Counted from the first letter of the stretch, positions 35,269-45,017 are shown. The stretch is DNA of 46,551 nt from an uncultured Psychroflexus sp. (GCA_913056525.1 CAJXLO010000009.1:1-46551); one strand, 5' to 3'. Notes: generated by a model not told the origin, from the sequence alone. Numbers and translations are program-made.

Positions 35269-35802
35269 TTACTTCAAGCCGATCCTATCGATTTTCAATT
35301 TGAATTTCTGTTCCTTCTTATTCCCGATCAGGATGCCGATCTCTTCGATATGATCACTGGAGAAGTTAGGTTGATCGAGTTTTCTGCCTCTAAAGGAAGG
35401 ATACATATCTTTGAGGTCCACTTCTATAGTTTCCCAATCACCAGAAGTGGAAAATGATCGTACGTAAGAATAATAATCACTGGCATTGGCTTTGATCCTA
35501 AGTTGATATTTTTTTGCATCACCTTTTAACCGGATCTGTATTGATGAAGCATTGTTGAGCGCTATTTTTTCCGGTTGATAACGAACTGATGAAAAACCAC
35601 CGTTGTTTTCCAGCGAAATATGACCATAAAAAACGGCGTGACCATCATCATTGATCTCTAAATTTCCTGATGATTTGCCACCCATAACGACATCGTCAAC
35701 GATCTTCCAGTTTTTTAAATCAGAATTTTTAGTAAAATTGACCACGGTGTAATTATCTAAACTAAAAGCCATGATAAAAATTATTACAAATAAACATTTC
35801 AT
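35269..35802 (-). CDS. CIA30 family protein (complex I intermediate-associated type), secreted
   Basis: The 177-residue protein has a short hydrophobic signal-like N-terminus (MKCLFVIIFIMAFS). A galactose-binding-like CIA30 domain follows: NWKIVDDVVMGGKSSGNLEI, then NNGGFSSVRYQ, RLKGDAKKYQLRIKA and the closing EIGILIGNKKEQKFKLKIDRI. The eukaryotic relative NDUFAF1 helps assemble respiratory complex I. Bacterial copies are usually exported or cytoplasmic and uncharacterised. It stands alone between a gene remnant and the divergent TPR-histidine-kinase gene. The 35803-35991 intergenic region is AT-rich with no clear consensus promoter. Confidence 0.87.
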   Translation of the reverse strand: MKCLFVIIFIMAFSLDNYTVVNFTKNSDLKNWKIVDDVVMGGKSSGNLEINDDGHAVFYGHISLENNGGFSSVRYQPEKIALNNASSIQIRLKGDAKKYQLRIKANASDYYSYVRSFSTSGDWETIEVDLKDMYPSFRGRKLDQPNFSSDHIEEIGILIGNKKEQKFKLKIDRIGLK

Positions 35803-35991
35803 TTTTTTTAATTTTTGAAAAGTAGTTTTTTGTAAGAAATCGGTGTCAAAAATTATATCAAGTTTAATATTTGAGTTCTAAAAGGTTGCTGCTTTTATAA
35901 AATTATCAGCCGGATATATAACTGCATTTACCATAAAAACGATACATTTACTTTTCAAAACCATAAGTCTTACTAGCAATTCGTTAATCTT

Positions 35992-38007
35992 TTGAAAAAA
36001 AGCAAGTTAAGTTTTTTTATGCTATCATCAATAATTTTCATCCTATTGATGCTTGCTTTTTTGTCCAGAGATTTTCTTTTCAAAACCAGAAAATCAGCAA
36101 ACCAAACGGCTAAATCAGATTCCACCGCATTAGATTTACGAATAAAGCGTATGGATTCATTATACCGTATCCAAAAAATTTCACTTTTAAAAGAAGAATT
36201 GACCCGATTAAGAAAGGAGGAAAAAGAATGGAGTCAAGGGATTTCAAGTAATAAACTCGCTGAAATATACGATTGGCTAAACGAAATGTACGATCTCATA
36301 GAAGATGTCAGGAATGCTCGTCTTTATGCTAAAAAAGCATTAAAAGTAATCGACTCTACGGAACAGAAATATTTTTATGCGATTACGCTCAACGATTATG
36401 CGCTTGCGGAATCCCAGCTTGAAAATTATGATAAAGCGATAAATATTCAATTTAGAGCCCTGGATTTTTTAGGAATTGATACGCTCAATAGTAGTTATGC
36501 TTATCTGACTCAGAATTTAGGTAATAATTTTAGAGAAACTAATGATATTGATCTTGCTTTAAAGTATTATGAAAAATCTGAAGCAGTCGTAAAACGGGTT
36601 AGAACGATTGATAGCATTAATAATTTTGATGAGATTCTAGGTTATATATATGCAAACGAAGGTTACGTTTATTCACTTCAAGGAAAGATCAAAGCATCCA
36701 ATGAGCAATATACATCAAGTATTAATTATTTTGAAGAACACAAGCTCGTTTCTCATAAATATATAGTTAAGTCGGTTCTGGCTTCTAATTATATAGAACA
36801 AGGTTTGCTTAACAAAGCTGAAAAGCTACTCGATGGAATTTTAGCGTATGCATCAAAAAATCAAGATTATGAACTTTATGTAGAAACATCAATATCGCTT
36901 TTCAAGTTATACATCAAAAAAGGAAATACAGAAAAGGCCTTTAGCATCATTAATGATGCAGAAAGTAAGATCGGAACTTCTAATTCAAATCGGCTGGTTT
37001 TAAAGATATTAGACACCAAAGTAAATTATTTTAAAGAGAAACAAGAGTTTCAGGAAGCGTTTTCATTACTTAAAAAGAAAACTGAACTACAAGACAGTAT
37101 ATTTAAAGCGTCCAAAACTGAATTGCAAAGAGAACTCAATGTTAAATATCAAACCGATCTCAAGAACGAAAGAATTGACCAGTTAGAGATCATCAATCAA
37201 AAGGAAAAAAGTATTCGTCAAATTTATTTGGTTGGAATACTTGTTTTAGCAGGAGTTGTGCTACTTATCATTTTATTATTGAGACGAATCAACAAACAAA
37301 AGAAGCAAGTAGAAGAAGCCAATTACACCAAAGACCAACTTTTCTCCATTATTGCTCACGATCTGCGAAGTCCTATTTTAGCCCTTCAAGGTATGGGCGA
37401 TCTCATTCAATACCATATCAAAAAGAACGATCAGGATAAATTGAAGCAATTAGGGAATGAATCTCAATTAGCCTTATCAAAAGTCAACCAACTCCTTCAA
37501 AATTTGCTGGATTGGTCATTAGCCAACAAAGACCAATTGCGCTCAAAACCTGAACATGTAGAGATCAGTGATTTAATCAATGAAAACATTCAATTATTTG
37601 ATAATTTGATCCACATTAAACAAATCAAGATCGATCAAACTGTTGAGGAAAAAACCTTGTGCTTAGATAAGAATATGATAAGTTCAGCGATACGAAATAT
37701 ATTATCAAATGCCATTAAATTGAGTCCGGAGAACAGCCGATTGATCATCAACGGAATAACACGTGAAGAAGATTACTTGCTTTCCATAGAAGATGAAGCA
37801 GGAGGAATGCCTGCCGATATTTTGAAATCAATTAAGCAAAATAATGATCAATTGATAAAAGGTAACGCTGATCAAAGTGTGGGTTTAGGTCTACGATTAA
37901 TAAAATTATTTATAGACAAAAACCAAGCCCAATTACATATTACGAACACCCAAAAAGGAACGAAAGTGAGCATCAGCTTTGCTTTGAAACCTAAAAAATT
38001 AGAATAA
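35992..38007 (+). CDS. Membrane sensor histidine kinase with TPR sensor region
   Basis: The 671-residue protein has an N-terminal hydrophobic helix (about 8-27), then a periplasmic region of about 350 residues made of TPR-like helical repeats (ALAESQLENYDKAINIQFRAL, quoted in outline; QNLGNNFRETNDIDLALKYY; IEQGLLNKAEKLLDGIL). A short coiled coil and a second helix (411-433) follow. The kinase core has H-box FSIIAHDLRSPIL with His456, N-box RNILSNAIKLSPEN, G1 EDEAGGMP (an atypical DxGxG) and G2 VGLGLRLIK. The start is probably TTG at 35992, giving LKKSKL before the helix; an ATG at 36019 would still keep most of it. It is 3 bp from the LytTR regulator, its evident partner. Confidence 0.88.
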   Translation: MKKSKLSFFMLSSIIFILLMLAFLSRDFLFKTRKSANQTAKSDSTALDLRIKRMDSLYRIQKISLLKEELTRLRKEEKEWSQGISSNKLAEIYDWLNEMYDLIEDVRNARLYAKKALKVIDSTEQKYFYAITLNDYALAESQLENYDKAINIQFRALDFLGIDTLNSSYAYLTQNLGNNFRETNDIDLALKYYEKSEAVVKRVRTIDSINNFDEILGYIYANEGYVYSLQGKIKASNEQYTSSINYFEEHKLVSHKYIVKSVLASNYIEQGLLNKAEKLLDGILAYASKNQDYELYVETSISLFKLYIKKGNTEKAFSIINDAESKIGTSNSNRLVLKILDTKVNYFKEKQEFQEAFSLLKKKTELQDSIFKASKTELQRELNVKYQTDLKNERIDQLEIINQKEKSIRQIYLVGILVLAGVVLLIILLLRRINKQKKQVEEANYTKDQLFSIIAHDLRSPILALQGMGDLIQYHIKKNDQDKLKQLGNESQLALSKVNQLLQNLLDWSLANKDQLRSKPEHVEISDLINENIQLFDNLIHIKQIKIDQTVEEKTLCLDKNMISSAIRNILSNAIKLSPENSRLIINGITREEDYLLSIEDEAGGMPADILKSIKQNNDQLIKGNADQSVGLGLRLIKLFIDKNQAQLHITNTQKGTKVSISFALKPKKLE

Positions 38008-38010
38008 AAG

Positions 38011-38724
38011 ATGAGATTCATAATCGTAGAAGATGAAGTTCTTTTTGCACAACAACTTGAAATGATCGTCGAGAAGTTAAAGCATGAAGTGTGTGGAACA
38101 GCAGAAAGCGCAGAGAATGCTTTAAAAATATTTGAGAAACAAAAACCGGATATCGCTTTGATCGACATCAACCTGAAGGGTGAGATGAACGGTTTAGAAC
38201 TAGGTAAGTGGTTCAAAAGATTTGATGACAATATGATCATCATATTCATCACTTCCCTTCAGGATGAAAAATATTTTGAGCAAGCAAAGGAATTGGTGGC
38301 CTTTTCTTTTTTAAAGAAACCTGTTGATGAAGAAACCTTGAAACGAACGATAGCCTTAGCTACAGAGCATCGTTTAAAAGGTCGAGAAAAAAATACCACA
38401 TCAGCTTTTGAACATATCTTCATTAAAAACCGATCGAAGTATATTAAAATCCAACAGGACGAAATTCTGTTTGTAGAAGCTGATGATAAATATTGCAATA
38501 TTCACACCTTAGATGGTTCAAAACACTTAGAAAGAATTACGCTGTCTAAGATCAACAAAAAGCTCAATCCTAAATTATTCGCTCAAACGCATAGGAGTTT
38601 TATTGTCAATTTATCAAAAGTCAATGAGATTGACGCTTCTGATATGACCGTCAAAATAGCAGATCAATATTTGCCGCTAGGAGAGAGTTTTAAACAGTAT
38701 GTCTTGAAAAGGATTGGCGTTTGA
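38011..38724 (+). CDS. LytTR-family response regulator
   Basis: The 237-residue protein has a receiver domain (1-120) with acidic pocket VEDE at 6-9, phospho-acceptor Asp52 in IALIDINLKG and the conserved Lys in FLKKPVD. A LytTR DNA-binding domain follows: FIKNRSKYIKIQQDEILFVEADDKY, ERITLSKINKKL and FAQTHRSFIVNLSKVNEI (quoted in parts). LytTR proteins bind paired 9-10 bp direct repeats on one face of the helix. Such a pair lies at 38752-38782, right after this gene and ahead of the giant surface-protein gene. The upstream kinase, 3 bp away, is the likely phosphodonor. Confidence 0.95.
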   Translation: MRFIIVEDEVLFAQQLEMIVEKLKHEVCGTAESAENALKIFEKQKPDIALIDINLKGEMNGLELGKWFKRFDDNMIIIFITSLQDEKYFEQAKELVAFSFLKKPVDEETLKRTIALATEHRLKGREKNTTSAFEHIFIKNRSKYIKIQQDEILFVEADDKYCNIHTLDGSKHLERITLSKINKKLNPKLFAQTHRSFIVNLSKVNEIDASDMTVKIADQYLPLGESFKQYVLKRIGV

Positions 38725-38751
38725 GGTGATTTTACAACTTTTAAATTCCAT

Positions 38752-38782
38752 TTTGACGACAATATCAGCAGGTTTGACGACA
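38752..38782 (+). promoter_or_regulatory. Phased direct repeats, candidate LytTR operator
   Basis: TTTGACGACA occurs at 38752-38761 and again, without mismatch, at 38773-38782. The start-to-start distance is 21 bp, two turns of B-DNA, which is the usual geometry for LytTR regulators. It lies between the LytTR gene (ends 38724) and the start of the giant surface-protein gene (38841). No other copy of this repeat was noticed in the intergenic regions I read. Confidence 0.55.
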
Positions 38783-38840
38783 TTTTTTAAAATAGATGTC
38801 TTTCTTATTTAAATTTGATTATCACTTTAAACGAATATCA

Positions 38841-41800
38841 ATGAAATGTCAAATCTACTTTTTCCTTTTATCATTCATACTTTTGACCATTGATCTTAAT
38901 GCAATTGACGTTATAGGCAAATCTAATAACCCTACAGAAGGCATTTTAATAGAGGAAATAAATTGTCAAACGGCTAATATTCCTTATCAGGAAGATTTCG
39001 AAAATGGTTTTGATACCTGCTGGAGTAGAGATAGTTCTTCCACAAGCTTCATCTCATCAGACTGTAGAGAAAATCTGGGCAGCTTTTTACAACTCAATGG
39101 TGGTGATCACACAACCACAACAAACACTATTGATGTAAGTGGTCAATCCAGTATAGATGTCAGTTGGGATATTTTTAATGGCTGTAATGATGTAGCAGAA
39201 CCTGGAGAAAATTTAATTGTAGATTATTGGGATGGAATGGTTTGGCAAAATATCACAACCTATGATCCGGCAAATCTAGGAGACAAATGGTCGCCAGAAT
39301 TATTTACCATAACCAGCGGTTTGACATCAGACTTTAAAGTAAGATTCGTCAGACCTGCCGGAACTGGAAGTGGTCCTAATGCAGATGATATTGATATTGA
39401 TAATTTTGAAGTAAAAGCGACACCTAATTGTGGGATTTCCAGTTTACCTTATCATGAAGATTTTGAATCTGGTGAACTCGATGCCTGCTGGGTTCAATCT
39501 AATTCGTTTCAAAGTCATATTACCAGTAACTGTGGCACAAATACTGGTAGTTTCTTACAAATGAGAGGTGGCGCTCATGAGGTTATAACAAGAGAGATAG
39601 ATGTAAGCAATACCTGTGCAAATAGTGTAGATGTTCGTTTTGAGCTGTTCAACGGTTGTGATGAGCCAGCAGAAGTAGGTGAATATTTAGAAGTCTATTA
39701 TTGGGATGAAACTGCATGGCAATTGATAGCCAATTATGATCCTGTAGAACTTCCTTCAGGATGGTCTGAGCAATCGATCGCCATTACATCTGGTTTGTCA
39801 TCATCATTTAAGGTGAAATTTGAAAGACCAGCAGGAACAGGAAGTGGTTATAAAGTAGATGATATTAATATTGATAACTTTCAGGTTTTTGAATCGGCAG
39901 AATCCATTCCTTATCTTGAAGATTTTGAAAATGGAACAGATAATTGTTGGCAAGTAGAAAACCCTTCAACAAGTTTTATAGCCTCTAACTGTGGTGAAAA
40001 AACGGGAAGCTTTTTACAACTTAATGGCGGTTTTCATAGTACGATCACTGAACCCATTGATGTAAGCGGTGAATCCAGTATTGATGTAAGCTGGGAAATA
40101 ATTAATGGTTGTAATAATCCAGCAGAAGCAGGCGAATACTTAGAAGTTGATTATTGGAATGGTGCAAACTGGGAAAATATAGTTACTTACGATCCAGTTT
40201 CTGACCTAGAAAAGCATTGGTTAACTAAAAGATATCAATTAACGAGTGGCCTAACTTCCAATTTCAAATTGAGATTTACCAGACCGGATAATACGGGAAG
40301 TGGTGTGAATGCTGATGATATTAGTCTAGATAATATTAAGATCGTGCCAACTCCAAATTGTAATTTCCCCTTAAATGTAGAAGTTACAACAATCACTTCT
40401 ACAACTGTTGATTTTACATGGGATGCAGAAATTGGTTCAACTGAAGGTTACGATTATGTTGTGATGTCTAGTGGAACTTCACCAGACCTTTCTTCTAATG
40501 TCGGTTCAGGCTTTAATGCTTCGAGTTTGCCAGAACCATCACTCACCAAAGCAAAATTTACGCAGTTAAACCCAAATACAAGTTATGATATTTATGTAAG
40601 GTCAAAATGCGGAACCAATCAGTTTAGCGAATGGTCTCAAGTCGAGAGCTTTCAAACAGGTTGTGCTGCTTCAGCAATCCCATTTATAGAAGATTTTGAA
40701 TCTGGTTTTGATACATGCTGGAGCAGAACTGATGCCGGTCAAAGTTATATAGCTTCTAATTGTGGTGGCGTGAATGGAGATTATCTGCAATTAAAAGGCG
40801 GTTTTCACACCACAGAAACCAATACCATTGATGTTTCCAGTCTAGATGAAATTGAAATTACTTTTTCGATATACAACGGTTGTAATAATTCAGCAGAAGC
40901 AGGAGAGAACTTAGAAGTAGAATATTGGAATGATAACGAATGGCATAATCTAGATATTATTGATCCGGCTAACCTAAACACCAGTTGGGAAGAAAAAAAC
41001 TATACAATAGATGCAAGCAATATCGACAACTTAAAGCTTAGATTTATAAGACCTGATAATACGGGAAGTGGTGTGAATGCAGACGATATCAATATTGATG
41101 ACCTTGAAATAAAAGAAAGTATAAATAATCCTGACTTTTATGTAGAGAACGACACTTGCAAATGTCCCAATGCGAATTTTGGAGACTCTGGTCAAGTGAC
41201 GATTAATGGCGAACAAAAAACCTTTACCAAAAGAACCAGAGCACAACTCGATGCATTGATCGATGCCGATATCAATGACCCAGAAATAGCACTAAGTTGT
41301 ACAAGCGGAATTACGGATATGTCTAATTTATTTAGGGATACTGATTTCAATCAGAATATCAATTTCTGGGATACCTCCAATGTGACGGATATGAGTTTTA
41401 TGTTTTTCAATACCAATCTTTTTAATAAACCTATCAATAATTGGGATGTATCTGCTGTATTAAATATGAGATATATGTTTAATTTTTCTTCCTTTAACCA
41501 ACCTCTATCTGATTGGAATGTGTCTAACGTTTCAAATATGAGTTCTATGTTCAATGGCAATAGCTCATTCAATCAGCCGCTTAATAGTTGGGATGTGTCT
41601 AATGTTACAAATATGAATTCTATGTTCTATAATGCTACTTCTTTTAATCAAGAATTGGATAATTGGGATGTTTCGAATGTGACAGATATGCAAATCATGT
41701 TCTTTTATGCACTGTCGTTCAGTCAAGATATATCCGATTGGTGTGTTGAAGAAATAAGTAGTGAACCCTCCAATTTTTCAAATGGTTCACCGCTTACAAG

Positions 41801-44800
41801 TAATCAAAAACCTGATTGGGGCGCTTCATGTAGTAATTTTTATGTAGAAAACAACACCTGTAAATGTCCTGATGCGAATTTTGGAGATTCTGAACAAGTT
41901 ACCATAAATGGTCAACAAAAAACTTTTACCAAAAGAACCAGAGCACAACTCGATGCATTAATTGCTGCTGATATCAATGACCCGCAAATCGCTTTAACTT
42001 GCACAAGTGGGATTACTGATATGTCCAGTTTATTTAAAAATACTGATTTCAGTCAAAACATCAATTCCTGGGATGTTTCTAATGTAACCACTATGAATAG
42101 CATGTTTAAAAATGTAAGTATCAGTTTTAACCAACCGCTTGATAATTGGGACACCGCTAATGTTACAGATATGAGTCATATGTTTGACTTTGCATATGCT
42201 TTTAATCAAAACATCAACTCTTGGGATGTATCGAACGTAACGACAATGCAATACATGTTCTATCGAACAGCCGCTTTTGATCAGCCTCTTGATGATTGGG
42301 ATGTTTCAAATGTTACGACTATGCAACTTATGTTTCAGCAATCAGGTTTCAATCAGTCAATTAATAATTGGGATGTTTCTAGCGTTACAAATATGGCCTA
42401 TATGTTTGCTTTGGCACCATCTTTTAACCAAGCTTTGAATGATTGGGATGTATCCAGCCTTACCACCGCAGATTTTATGTTTGCTAATGCATTTGCTTTT
42501 GATCAAGATCTAACAAGCTGGTGCGTTGAGCAGATCAATAGCGAACCCACCAATTTTTCTGTTGGCTCACCACTTGCTGCTGATCACAAACCTATTTGGG
42601 GAACATGTGGTTTTTATATAGAGAATAATACCTGCAAATGTCCTCATGCTGATATAGGAGATTCCGGTCAGGTAACGATCAATGGACAACAAAAAACCTT
42701 TACCAAAAGAACGAAAGCACAACTGGACGCACTGATTGCCGCCGACATCAATGACCCACAGATCGCATTAACCTGTACCACTGGCATTACGGATATGTCT
42801 CGCTTATTTTATGAAACTGGACAAAACACAAACTTTGATCAAAACATCAATTCCTGGGATGTTTCTAATGTGACAGATATGAGTTCAATGTTCAGGAATA
42901 ATGTTTTATTCGATCAACCGCTTAGCAATTGGGATGTTTCCACTGTAACCGATATGAGTTTAATGTTCGATAGTGCAGAGACGTTCAATCAACCGCTTGT
43001 CAATTGGAATGTTGCTAATGTAACTGACATGAGTTCCATGTTTGATAATGCGGAGTCGTTCAATCAACCACTTAATAATTGGGATGTATCCAATGTTACA
43101 GAAATGGGTTATATGTTTTTTGATGCCACTTCCTATGATCAGGCTTTGGGTAGTTGGGATGTATCTAATGTTACCTATATGGGTTTTATGTTTTCAGGCG
43201 CGCAATCATTCGATCAGGATATCTCTGGATGGTGTGTAGGACAACTAAATTTTGCACCTTCAGGTTTTTCTGATAATTCACCCCTTTCTATCGATCATAA
43301 ACCTAATTGGGGCAATCCTTGTAACATGATCACCTGGACCAATAATTCATGGAACAATGGCACGCCGGATGGGAATGATTCTGTCATTATTGATGATAAT
43401 TATAACCAAAATTCCCTTGCTGATGTAAAAGAATTAACTGTAAACACTGGTAAGATTCTAAATATTTATGATAAGCTTAAAGTGAAATCAAATTTGATTA
43501 ATAACGGTCAGATCATCTTTAAGAACAATGCGCAAGATCTGGGACAGTTTGATGAATTTACCGGCAGCATAACGGGTAATGGAGAAGTTGTTGTAGAACG
43601 TTTTATTCCTGTGCAAACCGAAGGAACACGAGCTTTTAGGTTCTTGACATCAGCGGTGAACTCCAGCGGTTCAATATACGATAACTGGCAGGAAGGCGGC
43701 AACTCACCTGCAGGATTGGGAACGCATATTACCGGAAACAACAACGGCAACAATGGCGTTGATCAAACGATCACGGGCAATCCTTCGATGTACACATTTG
43801 ACAATACATTTACCGGCAATCAGGATAATGCCTGGAATCCGGTTATCGATACTAAAGCAAATACGCTACAAGCCGGTGAAGCCTACAGAATTTTTATCCG
43901 TGGCGACAGAAATTATGACCTGAGTTCTAGTCCGGCAGATGCACCCAATAGCGATGTGACTTTACGCGCAACAGGCGATCTGCTAACCGGTGATCAAACT
44001 TTTAACGTAAGCAATGTTGCCGGCTATTACAGCCTGATCGGTAATCCGTATCAATCCATCGTAGATATGAATAGTCTTGTATCGACCAATGTCAATACCA
44101 ACTTCTATTGGATTTGGGATCCCAATATGAGCACGCGCGGAGCTTATGTAGCTGTTCAATTACCGGGCGGAACTACCGGCGGTTCATCTTTAGCCGATCA
44201 ATTTCTTCAGCCGGGACAATCTGTTTTCGTTCAAACTTTAACTAATGGCGCTGCCGATATTACTTTTCAGGAATCAGCCAAAGACGTAAATCCAGCACCA
44301 ACCACCGTTTTTAGCGATGATCAGCAAATGAAACTCAATTTATTGCTTTATAAGAATGATGCTTATCAAAATGGTGAACGCGAAGCTGATGCATTAATGA
44401 TCAGTTTTGATGAAAATGCTACTAATGCTACTGATGAATTTGATGCCGGCAAATTGGGTAATCCCGATGAGAATTTGGCCAGATTGAACAATGGCGATTA
44501 CTTAAGCATGGAAGAACGCTCGATTCCTACGGATAATGAATCGCTCGAGCTGTTCACCATTGGTTTTAGCGAATCGGATTATGTGTTTGTTGCTGATCTA
44601 TCAAATCTACAAGATGGCATGAATGCCTATTTAACGGATCATTACACCGGAGAACAAACGTTATTAACCAATGGTGAAAATGATGTGAGCTTCCAGGTCG
44701 ATCAAAGCATTCCGCAAAGCACGGCTTCAGATCGCTTTAGCATTGACTTTGAAATTGATACTTTTAGCATAAACGATAACGAGTTGGCTAATGCATTTCA

Positions 44801-45017
44801 GGTGTATCCTAATCCGGTGGAAGATAAACTCTATATTTCTGGTATAAAAAATTATGCTTCTATTCGAATATTTGATTTGTTAGGTAAGCAGGTATTTTCT
44901 TCAACAAAGCATCATACTAATGAAGCTATTGATGTTTCCAAATTAGAAACTGGTGTTTATCTAGTCAAAGTGAACGATGGTCAAAATAGTTTTACCCAGA
45001 AAATGATTAAAAAGTAA
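38841..45017 (+). CDS. Giant T9SS-secreted multi-module surface protein
   Basis: This protein of 2058 residues starts with a signal peptide (MKCQIYFFLLSFILLTIDLNA). Four MAM-like beta-sandwich modules begin near 38979, 39444, 39906 and 40677, each opening IPYxEDFEnG...CW and closing near RPxxTGSGxxADDIxIDN. An Fn3-like domain (about 40351-40665) lies between modules three and four. Three BspA-type leucine-rich blocks (41136-43322) follow, then a long spacer and a type A T9SS sorting domain (FQVYPNP...ETGVYLVKV) reaching the end. The protein should be exported through the outer membrane by T9SS and be anchored or released. Adhesion is the likely role. The ATG at 38841 is preferred over 38796 because it starts the signal peptide. 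Confidence 0.9.
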   Translation: MKCQIYFFLLSFILLTIDLNAIDVIGKSNNPTEGILIEEINCQTANIPYQEDFENGFDTCWSRDSSSTSFISSDCRENLGSFLQLNGGDHTTTTNTIDVSGQSSIDVSWDIFNGCNDVAEPGENLIVDYWDGMVWQNITTYDPANLGDKWSPELFTITSGLTSDFKVRFVRPAGTGSGPNADDIDIDNFEVKATPNCGISSLPYHEDFESGELDACWVQSNSFQSHITSNCGTNTGSFLQMRGGAHEVITREIDVSNTCANSVDVRFELFNGCDEPAEVGEYLEVYYWDETAWQLIANYDPVELPSGWSEQSIAITSGLSSSFKVKFERPAGTGSGYKVDDINIDNFQVFESAESIPYLEDFENGTDNCWQVENPSTSFIASNCGEKTGSFLQLNGGFHSTITEPIDVSGESSIDVSWEIINGCNNPAEAGEYLEVDYWNGANWENIVTYDPVSDLEKHWLTKRYQLTSGLTSNFKLRFTRPDNTGSGVNADDISLDNIKIVPTPNCNFPLNVEVTTITSTTVDFTWDAEIGSTEGYDYVVMSSGTSPDLSSNVGSGFNASSLPEPSLTKAKFTQLNPNTSYDIYVRSKCGTNQFSEWSQVESFQTGCAASAIPFIEDFESGFDTCWSRTDAGQSYIASNCGGVNGDYLQLKGGFHTTETNTIDVSSLDEIEITFSIYNGCNNSAEAGENLEVEYWNDNEWHNLDIIDPANLNTSWEEKNYTIDASNIDNLKLRFIRPDNTGSGVNADDINIDDLEIKESINNPDFYVENDTCKCPNANFGDSGQVTINGEQKTFTKRTRAQLDALIDADINDPEIALSCTSGITDMSNLFRDTDFNQNINFWDTSNVTDMSFMFFNTNLFNKPINNWDVSAVLNMRYMFNFSSFNQPLSDWNVSNVSNMSSMFNGNSSFNQPLNSWDVSNVTNMNSMFYNATSFNQELDNWDVSNVTDMQIMFFYALSFSQDISDWCVEEISSEPSNFSNGSPLTSNQKPDWGASCSNFYVENNTCKCPDANFGDSEQVTINGQQKTFTKRTRAQLDALIAADINDPQIALTCTSGITDMSSLFKNTDFSQNINSWDVSNVTTMNSMFKNVSISFNQPLDNWDTANVTDMSHMFDFAYAFNQNINSWDVSNVTTMQYMFYRTAAFDQPLDDWDVSNVTTMQLMFQQSGFNQSINNWDVSSVTNMAYMFALAPSFNQALNDWDVSSLTTADFMFANAFAFDQDLTSWCVEQINSEPTNFSVGSPLAADHKPIWGTCGFYIENNTCKCPHADIGDSGQVTINGQQKTFTKRTKAQLDALIAADINDPQIALTCTTGITDMSRLFYETGQNTNFDQNINSWDVSNVTDMSSMFRNNVLFDQPLSNWDVSTVTDMSLMFDSAETFNQPLVNWNVANVTDMSSMFDNAESFNQPLNNWDVSNVTEMGYMFFDATSYDQALGSWDVSNVTYMGFMFSGAQSFDQDISGWCVGQLNFAPSGFSDNSPLSIDHKPNWGNPCNMITWTNNSWNNGTPDGNDSVIIDDNYNQNSLADVKELTVNTGKILNIYDKLKVKSNLINNGQIIFKNNAQDLGQFDEFTGSITGNGEVVVERFIPVQTEGTRAFRFLTSAVNSSGSIYDNWQEGGNSPAGLGTHITGNNNGNNGVDQTITGNPSMYTFDNTFTGNQDNAWNPVIDTKANTLQAGEAYRIFIRGDRNYDLSSSPADAPNSDVTLRATGDLLTGDQTFNVSNVAGYYSLIGNPYQSIVDMNSLVSTNVNTNFYWIWDPNMSTRGAYVAVQLPGGTTGGSSLADQFLQPGQSVFVQTLTNGAADITFQESAKDVNPAPTTVFSDDQQMKLNLLLYKNDAYQNGEREADALMISFDENATNATDEFDAGKLGNPDENLARLNNGDYLSMEERSIPTDNESLELFTIGFSESDYVFVADLSNLQDGMNAYLTDHYTGEQTLLTNGENDVSFQVDQSIPQSTASDRFSIDFEIDTFSINDNELANAFQVYPNPVEDKLYISGIKNYASIRIFDLLGKQVFSSTKHHTNEAIDVSKLETGVYLVKVNDGQNSFTQKMIKK
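38979..41117 (+). repeat. Four MAM-like modules in the giant surface protein
   Basis: Four modules of about 145-155 residues share the opening YxEDFExG, a CW pair about 9 residues later, a central NGCxxxAExGExLxVxYW and the close RPxxTGSG. Modules start near 38979, 39444, 39906 and 40677. An Fn3-like domain interrupts the series before the fourth. Conserved Cys pairs suggest disulfides. Confidence 0.8.
41136..43322 (+). repeat. Three blocks of BspA/DUF285-type repeats, 19 units
   Basis: Three blocks start at 41136, 41838 and 42612 (about 234, 258 and 237 residues). Each begins with the same cap (FYVENxTCKCPxAxxGDS, then QKTFTKRTxAQLDALI) and holds 6, 7 and 6 copies of a ~25-residue unit with consensus FNQPLNNWDVSNVTDMSxMF. 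The last unit of each block ends DWCVEEI or similar. This is the DUF285 / BspA-like leucine-rich family of surface proteins. Confidence 0.9.
43506..43582 (+). repeat. 77-bp identical segment, copy 1 (C-terminal cassette start)
   Basis: These 77 bases are identical, base for base, to 46475-46551 in the next gene. The second copy is cut by the window edge, so the shared stretch may be much longer. Both copies encode the same residues in the same frame (NGQIIFKNNAQDLGQF, then DEFTGSITGNG). Confidence 0.95.

Noticed and set aside
37872-38252. 126-codon minus-strand frame across the kinase/regulator junction
   Set aside because: It is antisense to two certain genes and shows no recognisable motif.
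41136-43322. Regular ~75-bp DNA repeats that might suggest a CRISPR array
   Set aside because: They are protein-coding BspA-type units in one open frame, vary between copies and lack the equal-length repeat plus unique spacer pattern.
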